Position numbers and translations under genes: made by a program
From: Streptomyces lucensis JCM 4490
Lineage (GTDB): Bacteria > Actinomycetota > Actinomycetes > Streptomycetales > Streptomycetaceae
Length of the DNA: 64,000 nt
NCBI RefSeq assembly: GCF_014650035.1
Contig: NZ_BMUE01000001.1
Location: forward strand, 248,001 to 312,000
Direction of reading: 5' to 3'
Notes under the pieces: model-generated
The model's input: only the letters and a program-made list of their open reading frames with translations
What the model was told of the DNA's origin: nothing
The model's database searches: none
Shown here: positions 48,577-59,037 of the stretch, piece by piece
How the letters are laid out: every line of letters starts with the position of its first letter
Position numbering within the stretch: the stretch's first letter is position 1

Positions 48577-49782
48577 TCAGCCGCCCACCACCTCCCGCAA
48601 CCGCTCCAGCCCCCAGTCCAGGTCCTCCTCGCCGATCACCAGCGGCGGGGCGAGCCGCACCGTGTGGCCGTGGGTGTCCTTGACCAGCACCCCGCGGTCC
48701 AGCAGCCGCCGCGACACGTCCCGGCCCGTGCCGGTCCCGGGCGCGATGTCCACACCCGCCCACAGGCCGCGCCCGCGCACCGCGGTCACCCCGCCCGTGG
48801 CCCGGAGCGCCGCCAGCGCCCCGTGCATCCGCTCGCCCAGCCGGGCCGCCCGCTCCTGGAACTCGCCCGTGCGCAGCATCGCGATCACCTCCAGCGCCAC
48901 CGCGCAGGCCAGCGGATTGCCGCCGAACGTCGAGCCGTGCTCGCCGGGCCGGAACACGCCGAGCACCTCCGCGCTCGACACCACCGCCGACACCGGCAGG
49001 ATGCCGCCGCCCAGCGCCTTGCCCAGCACGTACACGTCCGGGACCACGCCCTCGTGCTCGCACGCGAAGGTCCGGCCCGTACGGCCGAGACCCGACTGGA
49101 TCTCGTCGGCGACGAACAGCACGTTCCGCTCGCGCGTCAGCTCCCGCACCCCCGCCAGGTAGCCGGCCGGCGGCACGATCACCCCGGACTCGCCCTGGAT
49201 CGGCTCCAGCAGCACGGCGACCGTGTTCTCCGTCAGCGCCTGACGCATCGCGGTCAGGTCGCCGTACGGCACGATCTGGAACCCCGGCGTGTAGGGGCCG
49301 AAATCCGCCCTGGCCTCCGGATCGGTCGAGAAGCTGATGACCGTCGTCGTGCGCCCGTGGAAGTTGCCGCCCGCGACCACGATCTTCGCCATCTCCGCGG
49401 GCACCCCCTTCACCCGGTAGCCCCACTTGCGGGCCGTCTTCACCGCGCTCTCCACCGCCTCCGCCCCGCTGTTCGCCGGCAGCACCATCTCCATCCCGCA
49501 CAGCTCCGCCAGCCGGGCGCAGAACGCGGCGAACCGGTCGTGGTGCACCGCCCGGGACGTCAGCGTCACCCGCTCCAGCTGCGCCCGCGCCGCCTCCACC
49601 AGCCGCCGGTTGCGGTGCCCGAAGTTCAGCGCCGAGTACCCGGCCAGCAGGTCCAGGTAGCGGCGGCCCGCCACATCCGTCAGCCACGCCCCCTCGGCCG
49701 TGGCCACGACGAGCGGCAGCGGGTCGTAGGTGGGCGCGCAGTGCGCCGCGGCGGCGGCGATCAGGTCGTCAGCAGTGGTCAC
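48577..49782 (-). CDS. rocD: Ornithine aminotransferase
   Basis: 401 residues, start GTG with GGGAGAGG. Class III PLP enzyme: LDLLAGYSALNFGHRNRRLV, LPANSGAEAVESAVKTARKW, GGNFHGRTTTVISFSTDPEA, DEIQSGLGRTGR and PLP-Lys255 (VLGKALGGG). The sequence around SGAEAVE and NFHGRT is typical of ornithine transaminase, which makes glutamate semialdehyde from ornithine. It lies convergent to the GSP-synthetase gene with a 20-bp gap. Confidence 0.93.
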   Translation of the reverse strand: MTTADDLIAAAAAHCAPTYDPLPLVVATAEGAWLTDVAGRRYLDLLAGYSALNFGHRNRRLVEAARAQLERVTLTSRAVHHDRFAAFCARLAELCGMEMVLPANSGAEAVESAVKTARKWGYRVKGVPAEMAKIVVAGGNFHGRTTTVISFSTDPEARADFGPYTPGFQIVPYGDLTAMRQALTENTVAVLLEPIQGESGVIVPPAGYLAGVRELTRERNVLFVADEIQSGLGRTGRTFACEHEGVVPDVYVLGKALGGGILPVSAVVSSAEVLGVFRPGEHGSTFGGNPLACAVALEVIAMLRTGEFQERAARLGERMHGALAALRATGGVTAVRGRGLWAGVDIAPGTGTGRDVSRRLLDRGVLVKDTHGHTVRLAPPLVIGEEDLDWGLERLREVVGG

Positions 49783-49867
49783 GGCCTCTCCCGGGGTGCG
49801 AAGTCCACCTCCTTCTTACGCTCGCTCGCATGGTGGACGCGGGACCTGCGCCGACCGGCGCGCCCGG

Positions 49868-49879
49868 TAGGCTGGCGGA
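49868..49879 (+). promoter_or_regulatory. glyA promoter -10 region
   Basis: TAGGCT (49868-49873) would start transcription at about 49880, the first base of the riboswitch. No good -35 box was seen. Confidence 0.5.
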
Positions 49880-49972
49880 CGGGTCGTGACTGGCGCGCTG
49901 GGATGGGACGGACCATCGGGGAGCGGCCCGAGCGGGAAATCAGTGCCGTGCGCCTGGGCCGAACGTGAACGC
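49880..49972 (+). ncRNA. ZTP (pfl) riboswitch
   Basis: The 5' subdomain contains GGGTCGTGACTGGCG (49881-49895) and a downstream GGGGAGCGGCCCG, and the 3' subdomain GCCGTGCGCCTGGGC (49945-49959): the conserved bases of the pfl motif, in the right order and spacing, about 30 nt before the glyA ATG. The class senses ZMP/ZTP, which accumulates when 10-formyl-THF is short, and turns on glyA and purine genes. Between the aptamer and GGAGG (49990-49994) there is little room for a terminator, so translational control is likely. Confidence 0.88.
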
Positions 49973-49999
49973 TGAAACGCACGCCGTCCGGAGGTCCCC

Positions 50000-51451
50000 A
50001 TGCCAGAGCAGCAGCCCCTCTCCACCGAGTCCACCGCCTTCCGGGCGGCTCTCGACGTCATCCGCGCCGTCGAGCCGCGGGTCGCCGACGCCATCGGCCA
50101 GGAGGTCGCCGACCAGCGCGAGATGCTCAAGCTGATCGCCTCCGAGAACTACGCCTCCCCGGCCACCCTGCTGGCGATGGGCAACTGGTTCAGCGACAAG
50201 TACGCCGAGGGCACGGTCGGCCGCCGCTTCTACGCCGGCTGCCGCAACGTCGACACCGTGGAGTCCCTGGCCGCCGAGCACGCCCGCGAGCTCTTCGGCG
50301 CCCGCCACGCCTACGTCCAGCCGCACTCCGGCATCGACGCCAACCTCGTCGCCTTCTGGGCGGTGCTCGCCGACCGCGTCGAGGTCCCGTTCCTGGAGAA
50401 GACCGGCGCCCGCCAGGTCAACGACCTCACCGACGCCGACTGGGCCGAGCTGCGCCAGGCCTTCGGCAACCAGCGCATGCTCGGCATGTCCCTGGACGCG
50501 GGCGGCCACCTCACCCACGGCTTCCGCCCGAACATCTCCGGGAAGATGTTCGACCAGCGCTCCTACGGCACCGACCCCGCCACCGGCCTCATCGACTACG
50601 AGGCCCTGCGCGCCCAGGCCCGCGAGTTCAAGCCGCTGATCCTGGTCGCCGGCTACTCCGCCTACCCGCGCCTGGTGAACTTCCGCATCATGCGCGAGAT
50701 CGCCGACGAGGTCGGGGCGACCCTGATGGTCGACATGGCCCACTTCGCGGGCCTGGTCGCCGGCAAGGTCCTCACCGGCGACTTCGACCCGGTCCCGCAC
50801 GCCCAGATCGTCACCACGACCACCCACAAGTCCCTGCGCGGCCCGCGCGGCGGCATGGTCCTGTGCGACGACTCCCTCAAGGACCAGGTCGACCGCGGCT
50901 GCCCGATGGTCCTCGGCGGCCCGCTCCCGCACGTCATGGCCGCCAAGGCGGTCGCCCTCGCCGAGGCCCGGCAGCCCGCCTTCCAGGACTACGCCCGCCG
51001 CATCGTCGACAACGCGCGCGCCCTGGCCGAGGGCCTGACGCGCCGCGGCGCCGCGCTGGTGACCGGCGGCACGGACAACCACCTCAACCTGATCGACGTC
51101 GCCACCTCCTACGGCCTCACCGGCCGCCAGGCCGAGGCGGCCCTGCTGGACTCCGGCATCGTCACCAACCGCAACGCCATCCCGGCCGACCCCAACGGCG
51201 CCTGGTACACCTCCGGCATCCGCGTCGGCACCCCCGCCCTGACCACCCGGGGCCTCGGCACCGCCGAGATGGACGAGGTCGCCGGCCTGATCGACCGCGT
51301 CCTCACCACCACCGAGCCGGGCACCACCAAGTCGGGCGCCCCCTCCAAGGCCCAGCACGTCCTCGACCCCAAGATCGCGGACGAGATCTCCCACCGCGCG
51401 ACCGACCTGGTCGCGGGCTTCCCGCTCTACCCCGAGGTCGACCTCGGCTGA
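50000..51451 (+). CDS. glyA: Serine hydroxymethyltransferase
   Basis: 483 residues, ATG with GGAGG 5 nt upstream. PLP enzyme that makes glycine and 5,10-methylene-THF from serine. [41 protein letters not shown] and PLP-Lys in [14 protein letters not shown] are present. It is about 60 residues longer than the common ~420-residue GlyA, with an extra stretch at residues about 130-190 ([34 protein letters not shown]). Controlled by the ZTP riboswitch in its leader. Supplies the pool used by FolD, PurN and PurH. Confidence 0.96.
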   Translation: MPEQQPLSTESTAFRAALDVIRAVEPRVADAIGQEVADQREMLKLIASENYASPATLLAMGNWFSDKYAEGTVGRRFYAGCRNVDTVESLAAEHARELFGARHAYVQPHSGIDANLVAFWAVLADRVEVPFLEKTGARQVNDLTDADWAELRQAFGNQRMLGMSLDAGGHLTHGFRPNISGKMFDQRSYGTDPATGLIDYEALRAQAREFKPLILVAGYSAYPRLVNFRIMREIADEVGATLMVDMAHFAGLVAGKVLTGDFDPVPHAQIVTTTTHKSLRGPRGGMVLCDDSLKDQVDRGCPMVLGGPLPHVMAAKAVALAEARQPAFQDYARRIVDNARALAEGLTRRGAALVTGGTDNHLNLIDVATSYGLTGRQAEAALLDSGIVTNRNAIPADPNGAWYTSGIRVGTPALTTRGLGTAEMDEVAGLIDRVLTTTEPGTTKSGAPSKAQHVLDPKIADEISHRATDLVAGFPLYPEVDLG

Positions 51452-51460
51452 GCCGGCCGG

Positions 51461-53267
<1,807 letters not shown>

Positions 53268-53404
53268 GGCGTACGACGGCACACAGGTCCTGTGGACAGA
53301 GCGCTGCACATCACTTCCGCTGCGCCTGCCGACAGGACCGCCATGGCCGTACAGTCGATACCCGGACGACTGAGAACACAACAGACGTGATGACAGGAGA
53401 CGAC

Positions 53405-53989
53405 GTGCGGACCGTAACGATCGGCGTGTCGATCGCGGTCCCGGAGCCTCACGGCAGCCTGCTCCAGGAGCGGCGCGCGGGCTTCGGTGACGCCGCGGCC
53501 CATGGCATCCCCACGCACGTCACCCTGCTGCCGCCCACCGAGGTCGACGCGTCGGACCTGCCGGCCGTCGAGGCGCACCTCGCGGCGGTCGCCGCGGCCG
53601 GCCGGTCGTTCCCGATGCGGCTGTCCGGCACGGGCACCTTCCGTCCGCTGTCGCCGGTGGTCTACGTCCGCGTCGTCGAGGGCGCCGACGCCTGCGCCTG
53701 GCTCCAGCAGCGGGTGCGCGACGCCTCCGGTCCGATGGACCGCGAACTGCAGTTCCCCTACCACCCGCACGTCACCGTCGCGCACGGCATCGACGACGCG
53801 GCCATGGACCGCGCGTTCGAGGAGCTGGCGGGCTTCGAGGCCCGCTGGCCCTGCACGGGGTTCGCGCTCCACGAGCAGGGCGCCGACGGTGTGTGGCGCA
53901 AACTGCGGGAGTTCACGTTCGGCGGGGCCGTGGTGCCGCCGCAGGCGGGCCACGCCGACGTGGGGCGCGGGACGATCGCCAGCCGGTGA
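53405..53989 (+). CDS. 2'-5' RNA ligase/2H phosphoesterase family protein
   Basis: 194 residues from GTG 53405, with AGGAGA 5 nt upstream. Two HxT motifs define the 2H fold: His38-Val-Thr40 (THVTLLPP) and His122-Val-Thr124 (HPHVTVAHG). Members hydrolyse cyclic phosphates or 2'-5' linkages in RNA; the physiological substrate is unknown. Stands alone after trpS. Confidence 0.88.
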   Translation: MRTVTIGVSIAVPEPHGSLLQERRAGFGDAAAHGIPTHVTLLPPTEVDASDLPAVEAHLAAVAAAGRSFPMRLSGTGTFRPLSPVVYVRVVEGADACAWLQQRVRDASGPMDRELQFPYHPHVTVAHGIDDAAMDRAFEELAGFEARWPCTGFALHEQGADGVWRKLREFTFGGAVVPPQAGHADVGRGTIASR

Positions 53990-54032
53990 CCCGCGCGGGC
54001 GTTCCCGCGAGCCGGCCTCCGGTGCGGCCGGA

Positions 54033-54788
54033 TCAGACCGGCAGCCGGCGGTAGACCGCGCGTGGCACGTGCCGCAGCACCGACATCACCAGGCGCAGGA
54101 CGCCGGGTACCCACACGATGCCGGAGCGGCGGCGCAGGCCCAGCTCGACCGCCGTGGCCACCGCCTCGGGAGTGGTGGCGAACGGGATCCGCTCCCGGCC
54201 GGCCGTTCCCCCCTTACGGACGAATCCGGGGCGCACGACCATCACGTGCGCGCCCGTGCCGTGCAGCGCGTCGCCGAGGCCCTGCGCGAAGGCGTCCAGG
54301 CCGGCCTTGCTGGAGCCGTAGATGAAGTCGTCGCGGCGGGCGCGCTCGCCGGCCACGGAGGACAGGACGACCAGGCAGCCGTGGCCCTGCGTCTGCAGGG
54401 CGCGGCCGGCGACCAGCCCGGCGGAGACGGCCCCGGTGTAGTTGGTCCCGGCGACCCGCACCGCGCGTACCGGGTCGCGCTCGTCGTGGGCCTGGTCGCC
54501 GAGCACGCCGAAGGCGAGGAGCACCAGGTCGATGTCGCCCTCGGCGAAGACCTTCCCGAGCGCCGCCTCGTGGGATGCGGGGTCGAGGGCGTCGAAGGCG
54601 GCCGTACGGACGTCCGCGCCGAGGGCGCGCAGGCTCTCGGCCGCCTGTTCCAGGGCTGGGGAAGGGCGGCCCGCCAGCCACACCGTGCGGGCGCGGCGGG
54701 CGATCAGACGGCGCGTGGTGGCCAGCGCGATCTCGGACGTGCCGCCGAGGACGAGCAGGGACTGGGGGAGGCCGGAAGCGTCCTTCAT
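54033..54788 (-). CDS. dprE2: Short-chain dehydrogenase, DprE2-like (decaprenylphospho-2-keto-ribose reductase type)
   Basis: 251 residues, close to the 254 of M. tuberculosis DprE2. Atypical Rossmann motif LGGTSEIALATTRRLIARRA, VLLAFGVLGDQ, LSSVAGERAR and the catalytic Tyr-x-x-x-Lys in IYGSSKAGLDAFAQGLGDAL. DprE2 with DprE1 epimerises decaprenylphosphoryl ribose to arabinose for cell-wall arabinan. No dprE1 is next to it, and streptomycetes lack arabinogalactan, so another polyprenyl-sugar is more likely. Confidence 0.75.
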   Translation of the reverse strand: MKDASGLPQSLLVLGGTSEIALATTRRLIARRARTVWLAGRPSPALEQAAESLRALGADVRTAAFDALDPASHEAALGKVFAEGDIDLVLLAFGVLGDQAHDERDPVRAVRVAGTNYTGAVSAGLVAGRALQTQGHGCLVVLSSVAGERARRDDFIYGSSKAGLDAFAQGLGDALHGTGAHVMVVRPGFVRKGGTAGRERIPFATTPEAVATAVELGLRRRSGIVWVPGVLRLVMSVLRHVPRAVYRRLPV

Positions 54789-54932
54789 GCCCGAGACCGT
54801 ATCGCCCGCATGTGCGTAGTGTCGTCACGGAACATTCCCTTGATCCTCAAAACGGGTGATTAATGGGATGTCCTCTGATATTGGCGGCATTCTGAGCGGT
54901 GTGGAGAAGGGACGCGGGGGCAGAGGCGGGTC

Positions 54933-55841
54933 ATGGACTGGCTGAAGAGACTGCCGGGCATCGGGCCGCTCGTCACACGGCTGATGACCACGCACGCGTG
55001 GCGGAGTTACGAGCGGCTGGACCGCGTGAAGTGGACCCGGCTGGCCGCCGCCATGACGTTCGTCAGCTTCGTCGCGCTGTTCCCGCTGCTGACCGTGGCC
55101 GCCGCCATCACCGCCGCCACGCTGAACCCGGCCCGCCAGAAGACCGTCGAGCACAAGATCGGCGAACAGTTCCCGGGCCTCTCCCAGCAGTTGGACATCA
55201 GTTCCCTGGTGGACAACGCCGGCACCGTCGGCGTCATCGCGGGCGCCCTGCTGCTGTTCACCGGCATCGGGTGGGTCGGCCAGGTGCGCGACTGCCTGCG
55301 CGTGGTCTGGGAACTCCCCGACCACGACGAGAACATGGTGGTCACCAAGGCGAAGGACGCCGGCATCCTGCTCGGCTTCGGCGGCGCGCTGCTGGTCACC
55401 CTCGCCGCGTCCACGCTCGCCTCGGCGGCCGTCGGCGGGCTGGCGGACCGGCTCGGTCTGGACGAACACGGCTGGGGCAGCCTGCTGCTGCACGTCGCCG
55501 CGTTCGCCGTCGCCGTCCTGGCCGACTTCCTCGTCCTGCTCTACGTGCTGACGCTGCTGCCCGGCGTGGAACCGCCGCGCCGCCGCCTGCTGGTGGCCGC
55601 GCTGCTCGGCGCGGTCGGCTTCGAACTGCTCAAGCTGCTGCTCAGCGGCTACATCCAGGGCGTCGCCGCGAAGAGCATGTACGGCGCGTTCGGCGTCCCC
55701 GTCGCGCTGCTGCTGTGGATCAACTTCACCGCGAAACTGGTCCTGTTCTGCGCTTCCTGGACGGCGACGGGCAGCAAGGAGACCGAGCTCAGGGACGTGC
55801 CCGACGGCGCATCAGATCCGGTAGCGGCCACCGGCGGTTGA
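54933..55841 (+). CDS. YihY/virulence factor BrkB family membrane protein
   Basis: 302 residues with six transmembrane helices: AAAMTFVSFVALFPLLTVAAA, TVGVIAGALLLFTGIGWVGQ, AGILLGFGGALLVTLAAS, LLLHVAAFAVAVLADFLVLLYVL, LLVAALLGAVGFELLKLLL and VPVALLLWINFTAKLVLFCA. These match the YihY/UPF0761 family, once misnamed RNase BN. Function unknown. The last 53 bp overlap the 3' end of the convergent carboxypeptidase gene. Confidence 0.9.
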   Translation: MDWLKRLPGIGPLVTRLMTTHAWRSYERLDRVKWTRLAAAMTFVSFVALFPLLTVAAAITAATLNPARQKTVEHKIGEQFPGLSQQLDISSLVDNAGTVGVIAGALLLFTGIGWVGQVRDCLRVVWELPDHDENMVVTKAKDAGILLGFGGALLVTLAASTLASAAVGGLADRLGLDEHGWGSLLLHVAAFAVAVLADFLVLLYVLTLLPGVEPPRRRLLVAALLGAVGFELLKLLLSGYIQGVAAKSMYGAFGVPVALLLWINFTAKLVLFCASWTATGSKETELRDVPDGASDPVAATGG

Positions 55842-57024
55842 TCAGGAACCCCCCACCCGCGAGCAGCGCCAGCACCCCGCCCGCGATGGCCAGGGCGGTG
55901 CCGACGCCGGAACCCGGCCCGGCTCCGGCGCTCACCGCCGGCCTGGCGCCGGACCTGCCCGTTCCCGCGGTCGCCTGCGCGGCGGAGGCACTGGGAGCCG
56001 GATCCGCGGGGCTCGGCGCGACGCTCTTCGGCGGCACCAGTTCGCCCACCGGGGTGACCTTGCCGGCGGCCTGGAAACCCCAGTCGAACAGCTTCGCGGT
56101 CTCCTTGTAGACCTCGTTGTGGTCGTGCTTCTCCGGGTTCATCACCGTGACGAGCAGCACCTTGCCGCCCCGCTCGGCGACCCCGGTGAACGTGGCCCCC
56201 GCATGGGTGGTGTTGCCGTTCTTCACGCCCGCGATGCCCTGGTACACGGGCACGTCGGTGTCGCCGCTCAGCAGCCGGTTGGTGTTCTGGATCACGGCGG
56301 ACCCGAAGTGCGCCCGCACCGTCGAGCAGTACTCGCGGAAGTCCTTCTTCTGCAGCCCGGAGCGGGCGAACAGCGTCAGGTCGTACGCCGACGACACCTG
56401 CCGCGGCTCGTCGTAGCCGTCGGGGGAGACCACGGTGGTGTCCAGGGCCTGCAGTTCCTCGGCGTGGGCCTGCATGTCGGCGACCGTCCGGTCGACGCCG
56501 CCGTTCATCCGGGACAGCACGTGCACGGCGTCGTTGCCCGAGCGCAGGAAGACGCCCAGCCACAGGTCGCGAACGGTGTACGTGTGCCCCGCCCTTATCC
56601 CGACCACGCTGGAGCCGGCGCCCATGCCGGCCAGGTCCGCCGGCACCACCTCGTGCCGGGTGCCCTTGGGGAAGCGGGGCAGCACGGTGTCCGCGAACAG
56701 CATCTTCAGGGTGCTCGCCGGGGGCAGCCGCCAGTGCGCGTTGTGCGCGGCGAGGACCTCGCCGGACTCGGCGTCGGAGACGATCCACGAACGGGCGGTC
56801 AGGTCCTTGGGCAGCACCGGCACCCCCGGCGCGAGGTCGACCTGGGTGCCGGGCAGCGCGAGCCGGGCGCCCCCCACGGCCGACATCCGGGCCGGCGGTG
56901 CGGCCGTCGCGCTCGCCGTGGGGGCCGGCGCGGCGAGCGCGGCGGGCCCGGCGACGGACAGGGACAGCAGGGTGGCGGAGGTGACCAGCAGGGAACGCCT
57001 GACGGTCTGCTTGGGTGCGGGCAC
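55789..57024 (-). CDS. dacA: D-alanyl-D-alanine carboxypeptidase, membrane-anchored
   Basis: 411 residues from GTG 57024; TACGTT (57037-57032) 7 nt upstream implies a leaderless mRNA. Signal peptide (VRRSLLVTSATLLSLSVAGPAALAA), then a class A PBP/S11 domain: SxxK motif Ser104-Thr-Leu-Lys107 (PPASTLKML), SGN at 162-164, and KNG at 268-270 in place of the usual KTG. A Pro/Ala/Ser-rich stalk and a C-terminal helix (GTALAIAGGVLALLAGGGFLI) anchor it. Trims the terminal D-Ala of stem peptides. Confidence 0.93.
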   Translation of the reverse strand: MPAPKQTVRRSLLVTSATLLSLSVAGPAALAAPAPTASATAAPPARMSAVGGARLALPGTQVDLAPGVPVLPKDLTARSWIVSDAESGEVLAAHNAHWRLPPASTLKMLFADTVLPRFPKGTRHEVVPADLAGMGAGSSVVGIRAGHTYTVRDLWLGVFLRSGNDAVHVLSRMNGGVDRTVADMQAHAEELQALDTTVVSPDGYDEPRQVSSAYDLTLFARSGLQKKDFREYCSTVRAHFGSAVIQNTNRLLSGDTDVPVYQGIAGVKNGNTTHAGATFTGVAERGGKVLLVTVMNPEKHDHNEVYKETAKLFDWGFQAAGKVTPVGELVPPKSVAPSPADPAPSASAAQATAGTGRSGARPAVSAGAGPGSGVGTALAIAGGVLALLAGGGFLINRRWPLPDLMRRRARP

Positions 57025-57031
57025 GACCGAG

Positions 57032-57037
57032 AACGTA
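57032..57037 (-). promoter_or_regulatory. -10 box for leaderless dacA mRNA
   Basis: TACGTT on the minus strand, 7 nt before the GTG start, with no Shine-Dalgarno between. Supports the chosen start. Confidence 0.5.
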
Positions 57038-57196
57038 CCCCGGGCGCACCGCGGATTCCCGGCCCCCGTCCCACCCCCGGCACGGGACCGGGCACGGGAC
57101 GGCGATACTGGGGACATGCTGTGCCCATCCGGGGGGCAACCCCCGGACCCCCGGCCGCCCGCGGGTGCCCGGCGTTGTGCGGAAAGGTCAGTCCCT

Positions 57197-57436
57197 GTGA
57201 AACTCAGCCGTCCCGTGTCCTGGTTCCTGCTCGCCTTCGGGGTGTGGAGCTGGGTCATCTGGGTCACTTTCGTCAAGAACCTGGTCAAGGACGGCAGCGG
57301 GCTCGCCTTCGACGACGGTCACCCGACCGCGTACTTCTGGGTGCACCTGCTGCTGGCGGTCGTCTCCTTCGTATTGGGGACGGTCATCGGGGTCATCGGG
57401 TTGCGCGGGCTGCGCGCGCTGCGCCGGACGTCATAA
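57197..57436 (+). CDS. SCO4848 family small membrane protein
   Basis: 79 residues, GTG with AAAGG 9 nt upstream. Two helices, WFLLAFGVWSWVIWVTFVKNL and YFWVHLLLAVVSFVLGTVIGV, joined by the conserved loop DGSGLAFDDGHPTA, and a basic C-terminus. Named after its S. coelicolor homologue; function unknown. Followed after 16 bp by the metallophosphoesterase gene, probably one operon, and divergent from dacA. Confidence 0.9.
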   Translation: MKLSRPVSWFLLAFGVWSWVIWVTFVKNLVKDGSGLAFDDGHPTAYFWVHLLLAVVSFVLGTVIGVIGLRGLRALRRTS

Positions 57437-57452
57437 CGGGGGACAGGTCGCG

Positions 57453-58820
57453 GTGGTCATCGTCTTCGCGCTCGTCGCCGTGGCCGTCCTGGCCGTCGTG
57501 GCGGCCCTGCACTGGTACGTCTGGCGGCGCCTGGTCCGCGACACCACGCGCGCCGGGGGCACCGCCCGCCGCGCCGGTACGGCGGTGTTCCTCGCCGGCC
57601 CGGCCCTGATGACCGCCGCCCTGGTGGCGGAACGCTCCGGCGCTCCCTTCTGGCTCCAGCGCACCCTGGCCTGGCCGGGCTTCCTGTGGATGCCCCTCGC
57701 CCTGTACCTGCTGCTGGCGGTGCTGGCGGGCGAGGCGGTGCGCCCCCTGCTGCACCGCGCGCTGAGGCGCCGGGACCGGGCGGGCGGGGACCGTGTCGGG
57801 GAGGACTCCGGGGAGGAGAGCCCCGCCCCGCCGCGCCGGAGTCCCGTGGGGCCGCCGCTCGGCCCGCCGGGCCGGGTGGCGGACGGCCGGCCGCCGGAGA
57901 CCCGGGGGACGAAGCCCCCCGGCACACCCACCCTGGCGGCGGAAGGCCGTCCGACCGCACCCGCCGCACCCGCCGCGCCCGCCGGGAACCCCGCCCCCAC
58001 CCGCCGCCTCGTCGTCTCCCGGATCGTCGCGGGCGCCGCGGCCACCGCCGCCGTGGCGGCCGTCGGCCACGGCACGTACGGCGTCCTGCGCGGCCCGCGC
58101 GTGAAGCGGGTCACCGTGCCGCTCACCAGACTCCCGCGCGCCGCGCACGGTTTCCGGATCGCGGTGGTCAGCGACATCCACCTCGGCCCGATCCTCGGCC
58201 GGGACTTCGCACAGCGGGTCGTCGACACGGTGAACGCCACCCAGCCCGATCTGATCGCGGTCGTCGGCGACCTGGTGGACGGCAGCGTCAAGGACCTCGG
58301 CCCGGCCGCCGCACCCCTCGCGCGGCTCTCCGCGCGGCACGGCGCCTACTTCGTCACCGGCAACCACGAGTACTTCTCCGGCGCCGAGCAGTGGGTCGCC
58401 CAGGTGCGCACCCTCGGCCTGCGTCCCCTGGAGAACGCGCGCACCGAACTGCCGTACTTCGACCTGGCCGGGGTGAACGACCTCCAGGGCGAGAGCGAGG
58501 GACGGGGGCCGGACTTCGACAAGGCCCTCGCCGGCCGGGACGCGGCACGCGCGTGCGTGCTGCTCGCCCACCAGCCGGTGCAGATCCACGAGGCCGTCCG
58601 GCACGGCGTCGACCTCCAGCTCTCCGGCCACACCCACGGCGGCCAGCTCTGGCCGGGCAGCATCGTCGCGGCCGCCGCCAACCCGACCGTCGCCGGCCTC
58701 GACCGCTACGGCGACACGCAGTTGTACGTCACCCGGGGCGCGGGCGCCTGGGGCCCGCCCACGCGCGTGGGGGCGCCGTCGGACGTCACGGTGATCGAGC
58801 TGGCCGCCACGCGCGCGTGA
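57453..58820 (+). CDS. Membrane-anchored metallophosphoesterase
   Basis: 455 residues, GTG start. Two or three N-terminal helices (VIVFALVAVAVLAVVAALHW, GTAVFLAGPALMTAALVAE, AWPGFLWMPLALYLLLAVLAG), a disordered Pro-rich linker (about 108-185), another hydrophobic segment, then the calcineurin-like domain: Asp241-x-His243 (VVSDIHLG), GDLVDG, GNHEYF, LLAHQP and GHTHGGQLW near 392. YaeI/YkuE-like enzymes of this layout hydrolyse phospholipid-type substrates (for example UDP-diacylglucosamine analogues); the substrate here is unproven. Confidence 0.92.
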   Translation: MVIVFALVAVAVLAVVAALHWYVWRRLVRDTTRAGGTARRAGTAVFLAGPALMTAALVAERSGAPFWLQRTLAWPGFLWMPLALYLLLAVLAGEAVRPLLHRALRRRDRAGGDRVGEDSGEESPAPPRRSPVGPPLGPPGRVADGRPPETRGTKPPGTPTLAAEGRPTAPAAPAAPAGNPAPTRRLVVSRIVAGAAATAAVAAVGHGTYGVLRGPRVKRVTVPLTRLPRAAHGFRIAVVSDIHLGPILGRDFAQRVVDTVNATQPDLIAVVGDLVDGSVKDLGPAAAPLARLSARHGAYFVTGNHEYFSGAEQWVAQVRTLGLRPLENARTELPYFDLAGVNDLQGESEGRGPDFDKALAGRDAARACVLLAHQPVQIHEAVRHGVDLQLSGHTHGGQLWPGSIVAAAANPTVAGLDRYGDTQLYVTRGAGAWGPPTRVGAPSDVTVIELAATRA

Positions 58821-59037
58821 GAGCCGCCGCGCGTGTGACCGGAAATCGTCCGCACGGCTGTGAAAGAGCTGTGAAAGACGGGAAAACCAACGTCTGGGTA
58901 AGTTCTTGCTCATCTGGTCAGAAAGCCCTTCCCCCAGGCGAAACAGGTGTGATTAGGTGAGCGGCGCCGCTTAGGGGAGTGGCGAATTCGTGCTGGCCAG
59001 GGGTAGGGCCTGCAGAAGGCCTGGGGAGGGCACCACC

